A stretch of 64,000 bases of DNA from the NCBI GenBank assembly GCA_016865505.2, contig AP025252.1, positions 682,001 to 746,000 on the forward strand. The letters are read 5' to 3'. A model generated the notes under the pieces. It was not told the origin of the DNA and searched no databases. It saw nothing but the letters and a program-made list of their open reading frames with translations. Below, in pieces: positions 17,301 through 25,634 of the stretch. The DNA comes from Bryobacterales bacterium F-183. GTDB taxonomy: Bacteria > Acidobacteriota > Terriglobia > Bryobacterales > Bryobacteraceae. A program made the translations under genes and the position numbers. The first letter of the stretch is position 1; every line of letters begins with the position of its first letter.

Positions 17301-18284
17301 CTACGGGGAGTCGAGTACGCGGCGGAACAACTCATCTGCGACCTCCCAGGCGGGTGGCTTTCCCGCGTCGCCGTCGAGGTTCGACAGGACCACGATGGAG
17401 AGTTTGTCTGCAGGGTAATGGTGCAGGACCGTTGTAAAGCCCGTGATGCCGCCACCGTGGTATTCGAGCGGGTGTCCGTGGCGGTTCGCCAGCACCACAC
17501 CGTATCCGTAGTGCATGTTCTGTAACTGCGTCTCCGGGTATATGGCCGTGCGGAGGCGCTGCGATTCCGGCGTCAACAGTTGGTTGAGGTTTTCGGCCCA
17601 GCTGAGCAGGTCGGCGACGGTGGAACGGAAACCTCCCGCGGCCCAGGGGACGGTGGCGTCGACGAGTGGGGCTGGCTTGCCGTCCTTGATGCGGCCTCGC
17701 GCCGCGGCGCTGTTGTCCGAGTCGAACTTTGACTTGCGCATTTTTAAAGGACGGAAGAGGCGGGTCTCGATAAAGCGGTGGTATGCGACGCCGGAGGTCT
17801 TTTCAATGATCCTGCCGAGCAAGACGTAGCCGGTGTTGTTGTAACGCATGCGGTCGCCGTGCGGACCGGAAAGAGGCTTTGCGCGTACGAGGTCCAGAAG
17901 TTGAGACGGGGTTGCGCCGCGACGGTCCAGGTCCGCGAGCGAGTCGCCAGTGTAGCTGGGGATGCCGCTGGTGTGGGTGAGCAGTTGGTGGATGGTCGCG
18001 GATTGCCAGAGTTCAGGAAGGTCGGGGAGGTGGCGAGCAATGGGATCGCCAATGCGCAGCTTGCCCTGCTGCTGCAGGATCAGGATGGCGACCGCAGTGA
18101 ACTGCTTTGTGATGGAGGCGATACGAAACGCAGTCTGGACAGTGTTGCCATCGCCGCAGGCTTTCTGCAGAACGGTCCTGCCTTGACGGCGAATGGCAGC
18201 GGCCCCGGTGAACTCGCCCGTCGCGCATTGGATGTTCAGCCAGGCTTCGGGAGATAGGGCAAGCAACACCGGAGGCCAGAACAT
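17301..18284 (-). CDS. Serine hydrolase, beta-lactamase/PBP4* family
   Basis: A class C beta-lactamase-fold hydrolase of 327 residues. The Ser-x-x-Lys nucleophile motif is SITK at about residue 57, Tyr-x-Asn is YNN in RYNNTGY, and the third motif is HGGG near the C-terminus. Family members include esterases, D-aminopeptidases and beta-lactamases, so the substrate is open. The N-terminus (MFWPPVLLALSPEAWL) looks like a short signal peptide. It begins 3 bases after the aldo/keto reductase stop, the third gene of a probable operon with that enzyme and a glycoside hydrolase. Confidence 0.88.
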   Translation of the reverse strand: MFWPPVLLALSPEAWLNIQCATGEFTGAAAIRRQGRTVLQKACGDGNTVQTAFRIASITKQFTAVAILILQQQGKLRIGDPIARHLPDLPELWQSATIHQLLTHTSGIPSYTGDSLADLDRRGATPSQLLDLVRAKPLSGPHGDRMRYNNTGYVLLGRIIEKTSGVAYHRFIETRLFRPLKMRKSKFDSDNSAAARGRIKDGKPAPLVDATVPWAAGGFRSTVADLLSWAENLNQLLTPESQRLRTAIYPETQLQNMHYGYGVVLANRHGHPLEYHGGGITGFTTVLHHYPADKLSIVVLSNLDGDAGKPPAWEVADELFRRVLDSP

Positions 18285-18287
18285 GAC

Positions 18288-19271
18288 TTACGAATGACCC
18301 AACACCAGGTGCGGCGTGTACGGCGCGGCCAGGCTGGCTTGCTCCTGGTCGGTGAGCTTTACCGATAGCGCAGCGATGGTGTCCTCAAGATGCTTCATCT
18401 TGCTGGCGCCTACGATGGGGGCCGTGATGCCGGGTTGCGCCAGGACCCAGGCCAGTGCCACTTGCGCGTTGCTGACGCCTCGCAGGTTGGCGATTTCTGT
18501 GACACGGTCCACGACGGAGAAGTCGGAATCCTGATAGTAGAGCTTGTGGGCGAAGTCGTCGGTCTTGGCTCGCGAGGTTTCGCCGTGGTCAGACTTGGTG
18601 CGGTTGCCCGCCAGGAAGCCTCGGGCGAGGGGGCTCCAGGGGATCACGCCGATGCCTTCTTCGCGGCAGAGGGGCAGCATTTCGCGCTCTTCTTCGCGGT
18701 AGACGAGATTGTAGTGATTCTGCATCGTCGAAAAACGCGTGACTCCCATCTTGTCCGCGGTGTACAGCATTTTGGCGAACTGCCAGGCGTACATGGAAGA
18801 CGCGCCGAGGTACAGGGCTTTGCCTGCTTTGACGACGTCGTGCAGGGCTTCAATCGTCTCTTCAATGGGCGTCGAATAGTCGAAGCGGTGGATCTGGTAA
18901 AGGTCGACGTAATCGGTGCCGAGGCGCTTGAGACTGGCGTCGATGGAGTGCATGATGTGCTTGCGCGAGAGTCCGCGATCGTTGGGGTCGCTGCTCATCG
19001 GGTTGTAGACTTTGGTGGCGATCACCACCTTGTCGCGCCCGGGGCCGAAGTCGCGCAGGGCTTTGCCGAGGATTTCTTCACTGCGGCCGAGTGAGTACAT
19101 GTCCGCGGTGTCGAAGAAGTTGATGCCGAACTCGATGGCCTTTTGGATGAAGGGGCGGCCGTCTTCTTCTTCAAGTACCCATTCGCGCCATTGCTTGGAG
19201 CCGTAGGTCATCGCGCCGAGGCAGATGCGCGAGACTTTGAGTCCTGTCTTGCCCAGATTGACGTATTCCAT
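18288..19271 (-). CDS. Aldo/keto reductase
   Basis: NADPH-dependent carbonyl reductase with a TIM barrel, 327 residues. The catalytic tetrad can be seen: Asp and Tyr in FFDTADMYSLG, Lys in VIATKV, and His in LYQIHRFD. The cofactor site near the C-terminus includes PIVGASKMKHLED. It belongs to the broad YajO/Tas-like group, whose physiological substrate is rarely known. Its ATG overlaps the stop of the upstream glycoside hydrolase (TAATG) and the serine hydrolase follows 3 bases on, so the three are translationally coupled. Confidence 0.93.
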   Translation of the reverse strand: MEYVNLGKTGLKVSRICLGAMTYGSKQWREWVLEEEDGRPFIQKAIEFGINFFDTADMYSLGRSEEILGKALRDFGPGRDKVVIATKVYNPMSSDPNDRGLSRKHIMHSIDASLKRLGTDYVDLYQIHRFDYSTPIEETIEALHDVVKAGKALYLGASSMYAWQFAKMLYTADKMGVTRFSTMQNHYNLVYREEEREMLPLCREEGIGVIPWSPLARGFLAGNRTKSDHGETSRAKTDDFAHKLYYQDSDFSVVDRVTEIANLRGVSNAQVALAWVLAQPGITAPIVGASKMKHLEDTIAALSVKLTDQEQASLAAPYTPHLVLGHS

Positions 19272-20386
19272 TATTTTGTTACCTGTTTGATGAACTCGGT
19301 TTCGTCACGGCGGTACGGCTCGCCGTTGGGACGGAAGATGTCGTGGAACCACACGGGAGGTTCCGCTGCGTACGGCTTTTGCCACGAATCCCACGGGTAG
19401 ATGGTTTGCGACTTGCCGGCCACAAAGCCCCAGTTGTAAGCGGCAATGCGGTCTTTCTTCATCAGCGGCAGGATGTTTTGGAAGGTACTGCCGGTGACTC
19501 GGGCCATGTATTCCGTACATAAGAGCGGACGCCCGAACTGTTGCAGCTGTTTCACGCGAAGTGCAAAGTCTTCGGCATTGCCGTAGTTGTGGAAGGTGAT
19601 GATGTCGGAGTTCTCGATGAGGAAGCGGTTCATCGAGTTCATCTTGTCGAGCGACGACCAGTCGCCATTCCAGGGTCCTGCGGTGACGGGTTGCGAGGGC
19701 TTGGCTTCGCGGGTCCAGGTGAAGGCCTCGCGGAGGAGCTTTTCGCCGAGTTCGCGCTTGTTCGCGGGCTCCTTCTTGAGGTTGTTCTTGCCGTAGCTGT
19801 TGGCGTTGTCGTTGTCCGGTTCGTTCACGACGTCCCAGGCGAGGATGCGCTTGTCGTCCTTGAAGTGGCTGACCACTGCGACGACGTAGGTCTTGAGTTG
19901 TGCCCACTTCTTGGGGTTTTCGAGGATCGCGCGGCCCGGGCTTTGCACCCAACCGGAGTTATGAAGGCCGGGTGCGGGGGCTCGTTGCTTGCCTGCCTTG
20001 GGGAAGGGATCCCAACAGGAATCGAACAGCACGAGCATCGGGCGGATCTTATGCTTGTCGGCGATGGCCAGGAACTGATCGAGACGGCGGATGAAGCCCT
20101 TGGGATCTTTGCGGTAGGCGAGGTCATGCAGGAAGACCCGCATGGTGTTCATGCCGAGGCCCTGGGCCCAACCGAGTTCGGTATCGATGAGGTCCGGAGA
20201 GAAGGTGTCGGCCTGCCACATCTCGAGTTCGTTGATGGCATTGGAGGGGAGGAAGTTCGCGCCGACGAGCCAGCCTTGGCGGTCGTACCAGTTGTTGGCG
20301 CGGTCTGCGGTCCAGCGGCCGTTGGGTTCCTGCTGTTGCGCCGCGAGAGCCAGGGCAGCAGCAATGAAAAGAAACAGGCGTTTCAT
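19271..20386 (-). CDS. Exported GH5-like glycoside hydrolase
   Basis: A 371-residue secreted (beta/alpha)8 enzyme of the cellulase/mannanase clan. A signal peptide (MKRLFLFIAAALALAAQ) precedes the barrel. The acid/base Glu is E189 in WDVVNEPDN, and the nucleophile Glu is near residue 293 in LLCTEYMAR. Aromatic residues such as HDLAY and DSCWDP are consistent with a sugar-binding cleft. It is the first gene of a coupled three-gene operon with the aldo/keto reductase and serine hydrolase, hinting at uptake or modification of a plant-derived glycoside. The GH family number cannot be fixed by eye. Confidence 0.85.
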   Translation of the reverse strand: MKRLFLFIAAALALAAQQQEPNGRWTADRANNWYDRQGWLVGANFLPSNAINELEMWQADTFSPDLIDTELGWAQGLGMNTMRVFLHDLAYRKDPKGFIRRLDQFLAIADKHKIRPMLVLFDSCWDPFPKAGKQRAPAPGLHNSGWVQSPGRAILENPKKWAQLKTYVVAVVSHFKDDKRILAWDVVNEPDNDNANSYGKNNLKKEPANKRELGEKLLREAFTWTREAKPSQPVTAGPWNGDWSSLDKMNSMNRFLIENSDIITFHNYGNAEDFALRVKQLQQFGRPLLCTEYMARVTGSTFQNILPLMKKDRIAAYNWGFVAGKSQTIYPWDSWQKPYAAEPPVWFHDIFRPNGEPYRRDETEFIKQVTK

Positions 20387-20421
20387 CGTTTATTTATTGT
20401 GCCTGATACATTGGGTGGCGA

Positions 20422-21270
20422 ATGCTGCCCGAACCGTACACGCCTGTTTACGATTCACAGCTGGCGTGTTGGACGTTGCGGTCTTATTGCGATGTACGGG
20501 CGGCGTTTGAGGATCGGCGGTTCACGATTGCTCCGTCGCCAGTGGATGAGGAACTGCATACTTTGGGGCTGCGTCGCGCGATGGCCGGGTTCGATCTGGA
20601 CGCCTGGAAGCGGAGCCTTGCGGGTCTGCCGTTTGTCACAGGCGCGACGGAACTGCTGGAAGAGGTGGCGGAGCCGTGGTGTCATGCGGCGGCTTTGTCT
20701 TTGGTGGGTTTGTCTGCAGATGCGAGGTTGTTGGCGCTTGCGCGTGCGGCGTTTGCGTATGGCGCGCGGCCTTGGGACAGTACGCTGGCGGATTCTTCCG
20801 TACAGTTGGCGAGCTTGTTGCCTCCGGTGTTGGGTCCTGTGACGACGCAGGCGTTTGTGGCGGTGTCGCAATCGTTGACTGCGTTTCTGGCAACGGCCTG
20901 GGCGATGCTGTTGCAGCAAGGGTTGCGCGAGGCTCCGGTAGAGGAGTTGCTACGAGTGGCGGGTCCGTCGCAGGTGCAGTTCCGGTGGTTTCAGGGCGTG
21001 AAGGTGGGGTTGTGCGTGGGCGCGGCCAATCGGGACGTTGCGCGATTTGGTGCCGATGCGGATTTGATCGATCCGGGTCGTGATGCGCGGGGGCATCTGG
21101 CATTTGGGTACGGCGCGCATGCTTGCTTGGGTGCGGCTTTGACGCGCACCGCGGCAGCAGTAGCCATGCCGTTTTTCGCCGAGCATTACGGCGGCGCGAA
21201 GCTTGTAGAGGTGCGGATGCCGGAGGAGCCAGTGGCTGTTCGGAAGCCACTGGCGGTACGGATCGCTTAG
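20422..21270 (+). CDS. Short cytochrome P450-like protein
   Basis: 282 residues, against about 400 for bacterial P450s. The haem-thiolate loop is intact (FGYGAHACLG, ligand Cys235), as are the ExxR pair (E175, R178) and the ANRD segment. The I-helix oxygen-activation motif, normally AGx(D/E)TT, reads VSQSLT at about 148-153, so the usual acid and first Thr are missing. Much of the substrate-recognition region before it is shortened. GGGTGG lies just upstream of the ATG. The last 4 bases overlap the convergent epimerase-like gene. It may be an atypical haem protein rather than a monooxygenase. No redox partner is adjacent. Confidence 0.75.
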   Translation: MLPEPYTPVYDSQLACWTLRSYCDVRAAFEDRRFTIAPSPVDEELHTLGLRRAMAGFDLDAWKRSLAGLPFVTGATELLEEVAEPWCHAAALSLVGLSADARLLALARAAFAYGARPWDSTLADSSVQLASLLPPVLGPVTTQAFVAVSQSLTAFLATAWAMLLQQGLREAPVEELLRVAGPSQVQFRWFQGVKVGLCVGAANRDVARFGADADLIDPGRDARGHLAFGYGAHACLGAALTRTAAAVAMPFFAEHYGGAKLVEVRMPEEPVAVRKPLAVRIA

Positions 21271-22118
21271 GCGGTGCCGCGGGCGAAGGCTTTGCGCAGG
21301 AACTGCACGCCCTCGTAGGCGATCGTTTCCGGGGACTTTTCGATGTCGCGCCAGATGGAGGCTGCGGCGCTGATCTCGCCTAGTGCGAAGCCGAAGCTTT
21401 CGATGGTGAGCCAGCCGTCGTACCCGGTGGAGTGGATCGCTTCCACGATCGATGGCCATTCGATATGGCCGCTGCCGGGGATGCCACGATCGTTTTCGCA
21501 GGTGTGGACGTGCTTCAAGTGGCGGGCGGCCATGCGGTAGGCCGTCGCGATGTCCTTCTCTTCGATGTTGGCGTGGAAGGTGTCCACCAACATGCCGACT
21601 TTGGGGTGCGCGATGGCGTCGCAAAGGGCTACGCCGTCCGCGACGGTGTTCAGAAAGTACGTCTCAAAGCGGTTCAGTGGTTCGATGGCGAGCGAGACAC
21701 CGGTTGCGTCGAGCACCGGAGTTACAGCTTGGAAGGCTTCGACGGCCCAGTTCCACTCGTCGGTGGTACGGCGGCGGCCGGGGAGGTAGCCGACCGGGCT
21801 GTACATGGGTCCGGCAAGGGTCTGGATGCCGGCGTCAGCGATGGCTTTGATCTTGTCGGCGAAGTCCGCGATGCTGCGCTTGCGGATGTCCGCGTCGGGC
21901 GAGATGACGTTGAGTCCTTCAACGAGAACGGTCACGGCCGTCGCGCCGAGGTCGTTCGCTTCCAAAGCCTTGCGGAGGTGCGCGGATTGGAAGTCCGCAG
22001 GACGGAAGATGGGGACCTCGACTCCGTCGAAGCCGCCTGCCTTGATGGCGGGGAAGAGTTCGGCGACTGAGGGGTTGTAGTCTGCAGACCAGATGAAGAT
22101 GTTGACGCCGTAGCGCAT
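21267..22118 (-). CDS. Sugar epimerase/isomerase-like TIM-barrel protein
   Basis: A 283-residue xylose-isomerase-like barrel resembling D-psicose/tagatose 3-epimerases. The metal-binding set can be placed in order: Glu in AIEPLNRFE, Asp in MLVDTFHANIEE, His in HVHTCEND and Glu in LTIESFGF. Together with the GSGH segment these favour a ketose 3-epimerase or a hydroxypyruvate isomerase-type reaction. Its ATG overlaps the pyrE stop by one base, so it follows pyrE in an operon, though no metabolic link is obvious. Substrate unknown. Confidence 0.82.
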   Translation of the reverse strand: MRYGVNIFIWSADYNPSVAELFPAIKAGGFDGVEVPIFRPADFQSAHLRKALEANDLGATAVTVLVEGLNVISPDADIRKRSIADFADKIKAIADAGIQTLAGPMYSPVGYLPGRRRTTDEWNWAVEAFQAVTPVLDATGVSLAIEPLNRFETYFLNTVADGVALCDAIAHPKVGMLVDTFHANIEEKDIATAYRMAARHLKHVHTCENDRGIPGSGHIEWPSIVEAIHSTGYDGWLTIESFGFALGEISAAASIWRDIEKSPETIAYEGVQFLRKAFARGTA

Positions 22119-22723
22119 TAGACCAGCACTTTCGTCAACGGTTCACCCTTCTTGCAGAGTGGGCACTCGTCGGCATTCCAGTATGTGGTGTTCAAGGTGG
22201 CGAGCTTGTAGAGCGGGTCGAACTCGGCGCAACCGGGGTACGGCTGGTGGACCATCACGGCGAGGCCGAGTACTTCTGCGCCGCACTCTTCGACGAGCGC
22301 CTTGAGTTGTGTCAGCTTGGTGCCGGTACGCAGGATGTCGTCCACAAGAACGACCTTTTCGCCTTTCACGACTTCGTGAAACTGGCGGAACTGGAGGGGT
22401 CCACCTTCGATTTCGCGCTCGGCCCAGTAGACCTTGCGGGCGCGCAACGCTTCGCCGATGCCATAGGCTACGGGAAGGCCTCCGGTGGCGGGGCAGACGA
22501 CGGATAGATCCGAGAGGATGGCGCGGATTTCGGTGTTTTCGCGCAGCTTGCGCGAGAGCCCGACGCTGAGGATCTTGGCCGTCTGGTAGTTGCTCATGGC
22601 CAGGGCGACTTGCAGATACTCGTCGGTATGGAGGCCGTTTGGATACTCAAAATGGCCGTTCCGCAACGCGCCACTTTCCCGCAACAGGGCGAGAACTTCA
22701 TCTTGGGTCGGCAACAATTGCAT
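22118..22723 (-). CDS. pyrE: Orotate phosphoribosyltransferase
   Basis: Converts orotate and PRPP to orotidine 5'-phosphate in pyrimidine synthesis. The PRPP-binding signature VVLVDDILRTGTK lies at about 120-132. The N-terminal GHFEYPNGLHTDEY block fits the thermophile/actinobacterial-type OPRT, as does the short Cys-containing tail (CPLCKKGEP), which could bind metal. The length (201) is normal. AGGA lies 8 bases before the ATG. It sits between a sugar transferase and an epimerase-like gene with 1- to 24-base spacings, so it is probably co-transcribed with them. Confidence 0.9.
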   Translation of the reverse strand: MQLLPTQDEVLALLRESGALRNGHFEYPNGLHTDEYLQVALAMSNYQTAKILSVGLSRKLRENTEIRAILSDLSVVCPATGGLPVAYGIGEALRARKVYWAEREIEGGPLQFRQFHEVVKGEKVVLVDDILRTGTKLTQLKALVEECGAEVLGLAVMVHQPYPGCAEFDPLYKLATLNTTYWNADECPLCKKGEPLTKVLV

Positions 22724-22746
22724 ATATAAGGTTCCTATCCAACAGG

Positions 22747-24144
22747 CTAGCTTGCGCCCTTGCCTGTCAGCACGCGAGGCACGGTCTGGATCATGATCTT
22801 CCAGTCGAGCGCAAGCGACCAGTTATCAATGTACTGCATGTCCATTTTCATCCAGGTTTCGAAATCCACAGCGTCGCGGCCGGAGATTGCCCAGATGCAG
22901 GTGAGGCCGGGGCGCATGCGTAAGCGGCGGCGCTGCCAGCGTTCGTAATGTTGTACTTCGTCGGGTACGGGCGGGCGCGGACCAACGATCGACATGTCGC
23001 CGCGGAGGACGTTCCACAACTGCGGGAGTTCGTCGAGCGAGAACTTGCGGAGCCATCGTCCGACGGGGGTGAGGCGCGGGTCGTTACGGATTTTGAAGAC
23101 TACGGCGTCGCGTTCGTTGAGATGCGTGATCGCTTCTTTGAGCTCTTCGGCGTTCTCGCACATGGAGCGGAACTTATAGAAGGTGAAGCGGCGTCCGTTC
23201 AAGCCGCAGCGGATCTGGCTGAACAGGATGGGGCCGGGGGATGTGAGTTTGACCAACAGCGCGATGGCCAGCATCAGGGGCGAGAGCAGTACGAGAGCGA
23301 TGGCGGCGATGGCGACGTCAGTCAAGCGCTTTACGAAGAGACGCAGTTCGTCGTGCGGGGCGGCGGAGAACGTCAGCAACGGCGCATGGCCGAGGCGATC
23401 GAGGTACACGTCGCTGTTGACGTGGGGGAAGAAGTCACAAGCGACGCGGGTACGGACGCCTTCTTCGTCGCAGAGTAGGAAGACGTCTTCGAGTTCGGCG
23501 AGGCGCTTGGAGTCCACGGCGAAGATCATTTCGTCGATGACGTTTTGATCGAGCAGGCGCGGCAGATCGCTGAGTTGATGTACCGGGTACGGCAATGGTG
23601 CCGTGGTGGACTCCTGGGAGCCGTCCGCAATAAAGCCGCTGAGGCGGAGTCCGTAGGCAGCGGCGTTTTCCACGGTCTGCGCGAGGCGCTTGGCGCTTTC
23701 TCCGGTGCCGACGACCATGACGTAATGCGGCGAGCCCATCATGCGCGAAAAGCTGGCGGCCCAGAGGCGGAAGAGGATGAGGCCGAGCCAGAGGTACGCG
23801 CCGAAGAAGGCGAGGAAGGGACGGCTGAGGTCCATGCGCAAGGCGTACTCGACAAGTACGACACCGATCAACGTGAGTACAGTCTGGCGGGTGGTTTCGA
23901 GGAGTTTGAAGCCGAGCGGCGCGGAATCGATTTGCTCGTACACGCGGAACCATAGCGCGGTGAACAGAACGAGCATCGCACTGCAGACATGCAAAAGGAC
24001 GCGGCTGGAGAATTCGATTTCGAAGTAGTTGACGAGATGGATCTGGCTGCGCGTGAAGTACGCGGCCTCAAAGGCTACGGCGCAGGTTGCGAGGTCCGCC
24101 AGCGCGAAGAGTACACGTACCTTGCGATGATGACGGCTAAACAC
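22747..24144 (-). CDS. Undecaprenyl-phosphate sugar phosphotransferase (WbaP/ExoY type)
   Basis: Initiates exopolysaccharide or O-antigen synthesis by moving a sugar 1-phosphate to undecaprenyl phosphate. Several N-terminal membrane segments are followed by a nucleotide-binding-like region (VVGTGESAKRLAQTV, about 140-155). The C-terminal bacterial sugar transferase domain contains KFRSM, DELPQLWNVLRGDMS and GPRPP. The start is GTG. The 465-residue length fits the polyprenyl glycosylphosphotransferase family, including exosortase-associated relatives, which could connect to the PEP-CTERM proteins here. No other glycan genes are adjacent. Confidence 0.92.
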   Translation of the reverse strand: MFSRHHRKVRVLFALADLATCAVAFEAAYFTRSQIHLVNYFEIEFSSRVLLHVCSAMLVLFTALWFRVYEQIDSAPLGFKLLETTRQTVLTLIGVVLVEYALRMDLSRPFLAFFGAYLWLGLILFRLWAASFSRMMGSPHYVMVVGTGESAKRLAQTVENAAAYGLRLSGFIADGSQESTTAPLPYPVHQLSDLPRLLDQNVIDEMIFAVDSKRLAELEDVFLLCDEEGVRTRVACDFFPHVNSDVYLDRLGHAPLLTFSAAPHDELRLFVKRLTDVAIAAIALVLLSPLMLAIALLVKLTSPGPILFSQIRCGLNGRRFTFYKFRSMCENAEELKEAITHLNERDAVVFKIRNDPRLTPVGRWLRKFSLDELPQLWNVLRGDMSIVGPRPPVPDEVQHYERWQRRRLRMRPGLTCIWAISGRDAVDFETWMKMDMQYIDNWSLALDWKIMIQTVPRVLTGKGAS

Positions 24145-24181
24145 AAGCTTGATCCACCGCTGAGGATATCATTGCGTGCGC

Positions 24182-25216
24182 TTAATCGGCGGCCTGATCG
24201 GGCGCTTTGGGAAAGGCTAACGACAAGCCGATGGATACGCCGAGTACGCCGGCGATGATGCCGAGCGACAGCGACGTCGGGAAGTGGCCGTCGTATAGCT
24301 GATTGAGCCAGGCCATCTTGAGACCGATGAAGATGAGGATGATGGCAAGGCCATAGCTGAGCAGGTGGAAGCGATGTACGGCGCCTGCGAGCAGGAAGTA
24401 CATGGCGCGGAGGCCGAGGATCGCGAAGATGTTCGAAGTGAATACGATCAGCGGCTCACTGGTGAGCGCGAAGATAGCGGGTACGCTATCGACGGCAAAG
24501 ACGATGTCGCTGGCTTCGAGCAGGATCAGGGTTAGGAAGAGCGGAGTCGCGAAGCGGCGGCCGTCCTCTTTGGTGATGAAGAAGTTGGAGCCGTGGAGTT
24601 CGTCGGTGACCGGGATGAAGCGGCGGACGAGCGCGAGCATCTTGTTGTTCTTGAGGTCCGGTTCGGAATCGCCGCCGGCAAAGAGCATACGTACGCCAGT
24701 GACGATGAGGAAGCCGCCGAACAGCCAGATGACCCAGGTGTAGCCGAGGAGCAGACTACCGAGCGCGATAAAGATGGACCGGAAGATGATGGCGCCGAGG
24801 ATGCCGTAGAAGAGTACGCGATGCTGCAGGTGCGCGGGGATACGGAAGAAGGCGAAGACGAGAACGAACACGAACATGTTGTCCACGGATAGCGTTTCTT
24901 CAACGACGTAGCCGGAGAGGAACTGGAGCGCAACGTCCTTCGCTTCTTTCGCGGCGTCGAAGCCGGGGATGGCCTGGAGGCGCGGGTCTATCGAGAACTT
25001 CCATAGCGCATATCGATAGAACCCAAAGTTGAAGATACCGGCGAGGGCCATCCAGCCGAGGGTGAGCAGGGAGGCTTCGCGGAAGTTGATATTGCGGGGC
25101 TTGCGATGGAAAAGGACGAGGTCAACGAGGATGAGGACGATGACCAGCGCGGTGAACGCGAGGTAGAACCACCAGTAGTCAGCGAACGGGAACAGGACGA
25201 TTGCGTCTTTTCGCAT
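24182..25216 (-). CDS. TerC/Alx family membrane protein
   Basis: A 344-residue integral membrane protein with about nine hydrophobic segments. The family core is DNMFVFVLVFAFF, with acidic residues inside helices (EASDIVFAVDSVPAIFA). E. coli Alx and B. subtilis TerC-type proteins export manganese, in some cases to metallate secreted enzymes. An extended C-terminus is present. The transcript carries a structured leader whose closing stem ends 11 bases before the ATG, suggesting post-transcriptional control. The sugar transferase follows 37 bases downstream. Confidence 0.92.
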   Translation of the reverse strand: MRKDAIVLFPFADYWWFYLAFTALVIVLILVDLVLFHRKPRNINFREASLLTLGWMALAGIFNFGFYRYALWKFSIDPRLQAIPGFDAAKEAKDVALQFLSGYVVEETLSVDNMFVFVLVFAFFRIPAHLQHRVLFYGILGAIIFRSIFIALGSLLLGYTWVIWLFGGFLIVTGVRMLFAGGDSEPDLKNNKMLALVRRFIPVTDELHGSNFFITKEDGRRFATPLFLTLILLEASDIVFAVDSVPAIFALTSEPLIVFTSNIFAILGLRAMYFLLAGAVHRFHLLSYGLAIILIFIGLKMAWLNQLYDGHFPTSLSLGIIAGVLGVSIGLSLAFPKAPDQAAD

Positions 25217-25227
25217 CGAAACTAAAA

Positions 25228-25289
25228 GGACCTTTCGTGAGCCCTCCCGGATGACCTACCTTTTCTTCCGGGATGATCGCGAAAGGTCC
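25228..25289 (-). promoter_or_regulatory. Structured leader RNA upstream of the TerC gene
   Basis: On the transcribed strand GGACCTTTCG-type arms at 25280-25289 and 25228-25237 pair as a perfect 10-bp stem. Inside is a 6-bp TCCCGG/CCGGGA stem (25245-25250 with 25268-25273). The outer 3' arm contains GAAAGG, the only ribosome-site-like sequence near the ATG at 25216, and is followed by TCCTTTT. TerC/Alx genes are often under the manganese yybP-ykoY riboswitch, but its conserved GGGGAGUA loop is not visible. Treat it as an uncharacterised leader, either an attenuator or a metal sensor. Confidence 0.5.
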
Positions 25290-25370
25290 CTCGGGGTGGA
25301 ACGCCTATACAAATGATGCGCTATTGGTGGGAAGCGTTTCAAGCGAGCGAGGACGGTGGGGGCAAAAGGA

Positions 25371-25394
25371 AAGGCCGCCAATACCGGCGGCCTT
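25371..25394 (-). terminator. Rho-independent terminator after the H1-like gene
   Basis: AAGGCCGCC (25371-25379) and GGCGGCCTT (25386-25394) pair perfectly around a 6-base loop. On the minus strand TTTCCTTTT follows. It lies 50 bases after the stop of the Lys/Ala-rich peptide gene. Confidence 0.8.
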
Positions 25395-25443
25395 GTTCTC
25401 TTTGACTGCTGTTTTCGAAGACCCGCTAGCGCGGGCGCCCGAG

Positions 25444-25521
25444 TTACTTCTTCTTCGCGGCGGCCTTCTTGGCAGCTTTCTTAGCGGCCTTCTTAACAGC
25501 CTTCTTGGTTGCGTTCTTCAT
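25444..25521 (-). CDS. 25-residue Lys/Ala-rich histone-H1-like peptide
   Basis: An open frame of 25 residues starting MKNATKKAVKK and continuing as alternating Ala and Lys-Lys units, ending in three lysines. It contains 12 lysines and no acidic residue. This resembles the AKKA repeats of histone H1-like and HU C-terminal tails, so binding to DNA or RNA is likely. Expression signals are unusually good: GGGAG lies 10 bases before the ATG, a consensus -35/-10 pair lies upstream and a strong terminator downstream. It is therefore a stand-alone gene rather than a fragment. No globular domain is encoded. Its role in nucleoid compaction or as a peptide of other function is inference. Confidence 0.72.
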   Translation of the reverse strand: MKNATKKAVKKAAKKAAKKAAAKKK

Positions 25522-25584
25522 TTGAGTAATTCTCCCTTACATCAAGATCTGCGCTCTCCCGAAAAAGAAGCGCGGTGTGATTCA

Positions 25585-25613
25585 TATATAAGGTTCTTTG
25601 GGATTCTTGTCAA
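25585..25613 (-). promoter_or_regulatory. Sigma-70-type promoter of the H1-like peptide gene
   Basis: TTGACA (25608-25613) and TATATA (25585-25590) are separated by exactly 17 bases on the minus strand. The predicted transcript has a leader of about 56 bases before the ATG at 25521. This is the closest match to consensus seen in the window. Confidence 0.85.
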
Positions 25614-25620
25614 GAAAAAA

Positions 25621-25634
25621 ATGGCAATTGCCAT
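25621..25634. promoter_or_regulatory. 14-bp perfect palindrome upstream of the -35
   Basis: ATGGCAATTGCCAT is a perfect palindrome. It ends 7 bases (an A/T run) before the -35 of the H1-like gene promoter, a position fitting an operator or activator site. Confidence 0.4.

Noticed and set aside
22721-22734. 14-mer CATATATAAGGTTC also present at 25583-25596
   Set aside because: Several identical 14-mers are expected by chance in 64 kb, and the two copies have different positions relative to their genes.
25228-25289. TerC leader as a confirmed yybP-ykoY manganese riboswitch
   Set aside because: The conserved GGGGAGUA loop and its partner loop were not found; only the genomic position fits, so it is reported as an uncharacterised leader.
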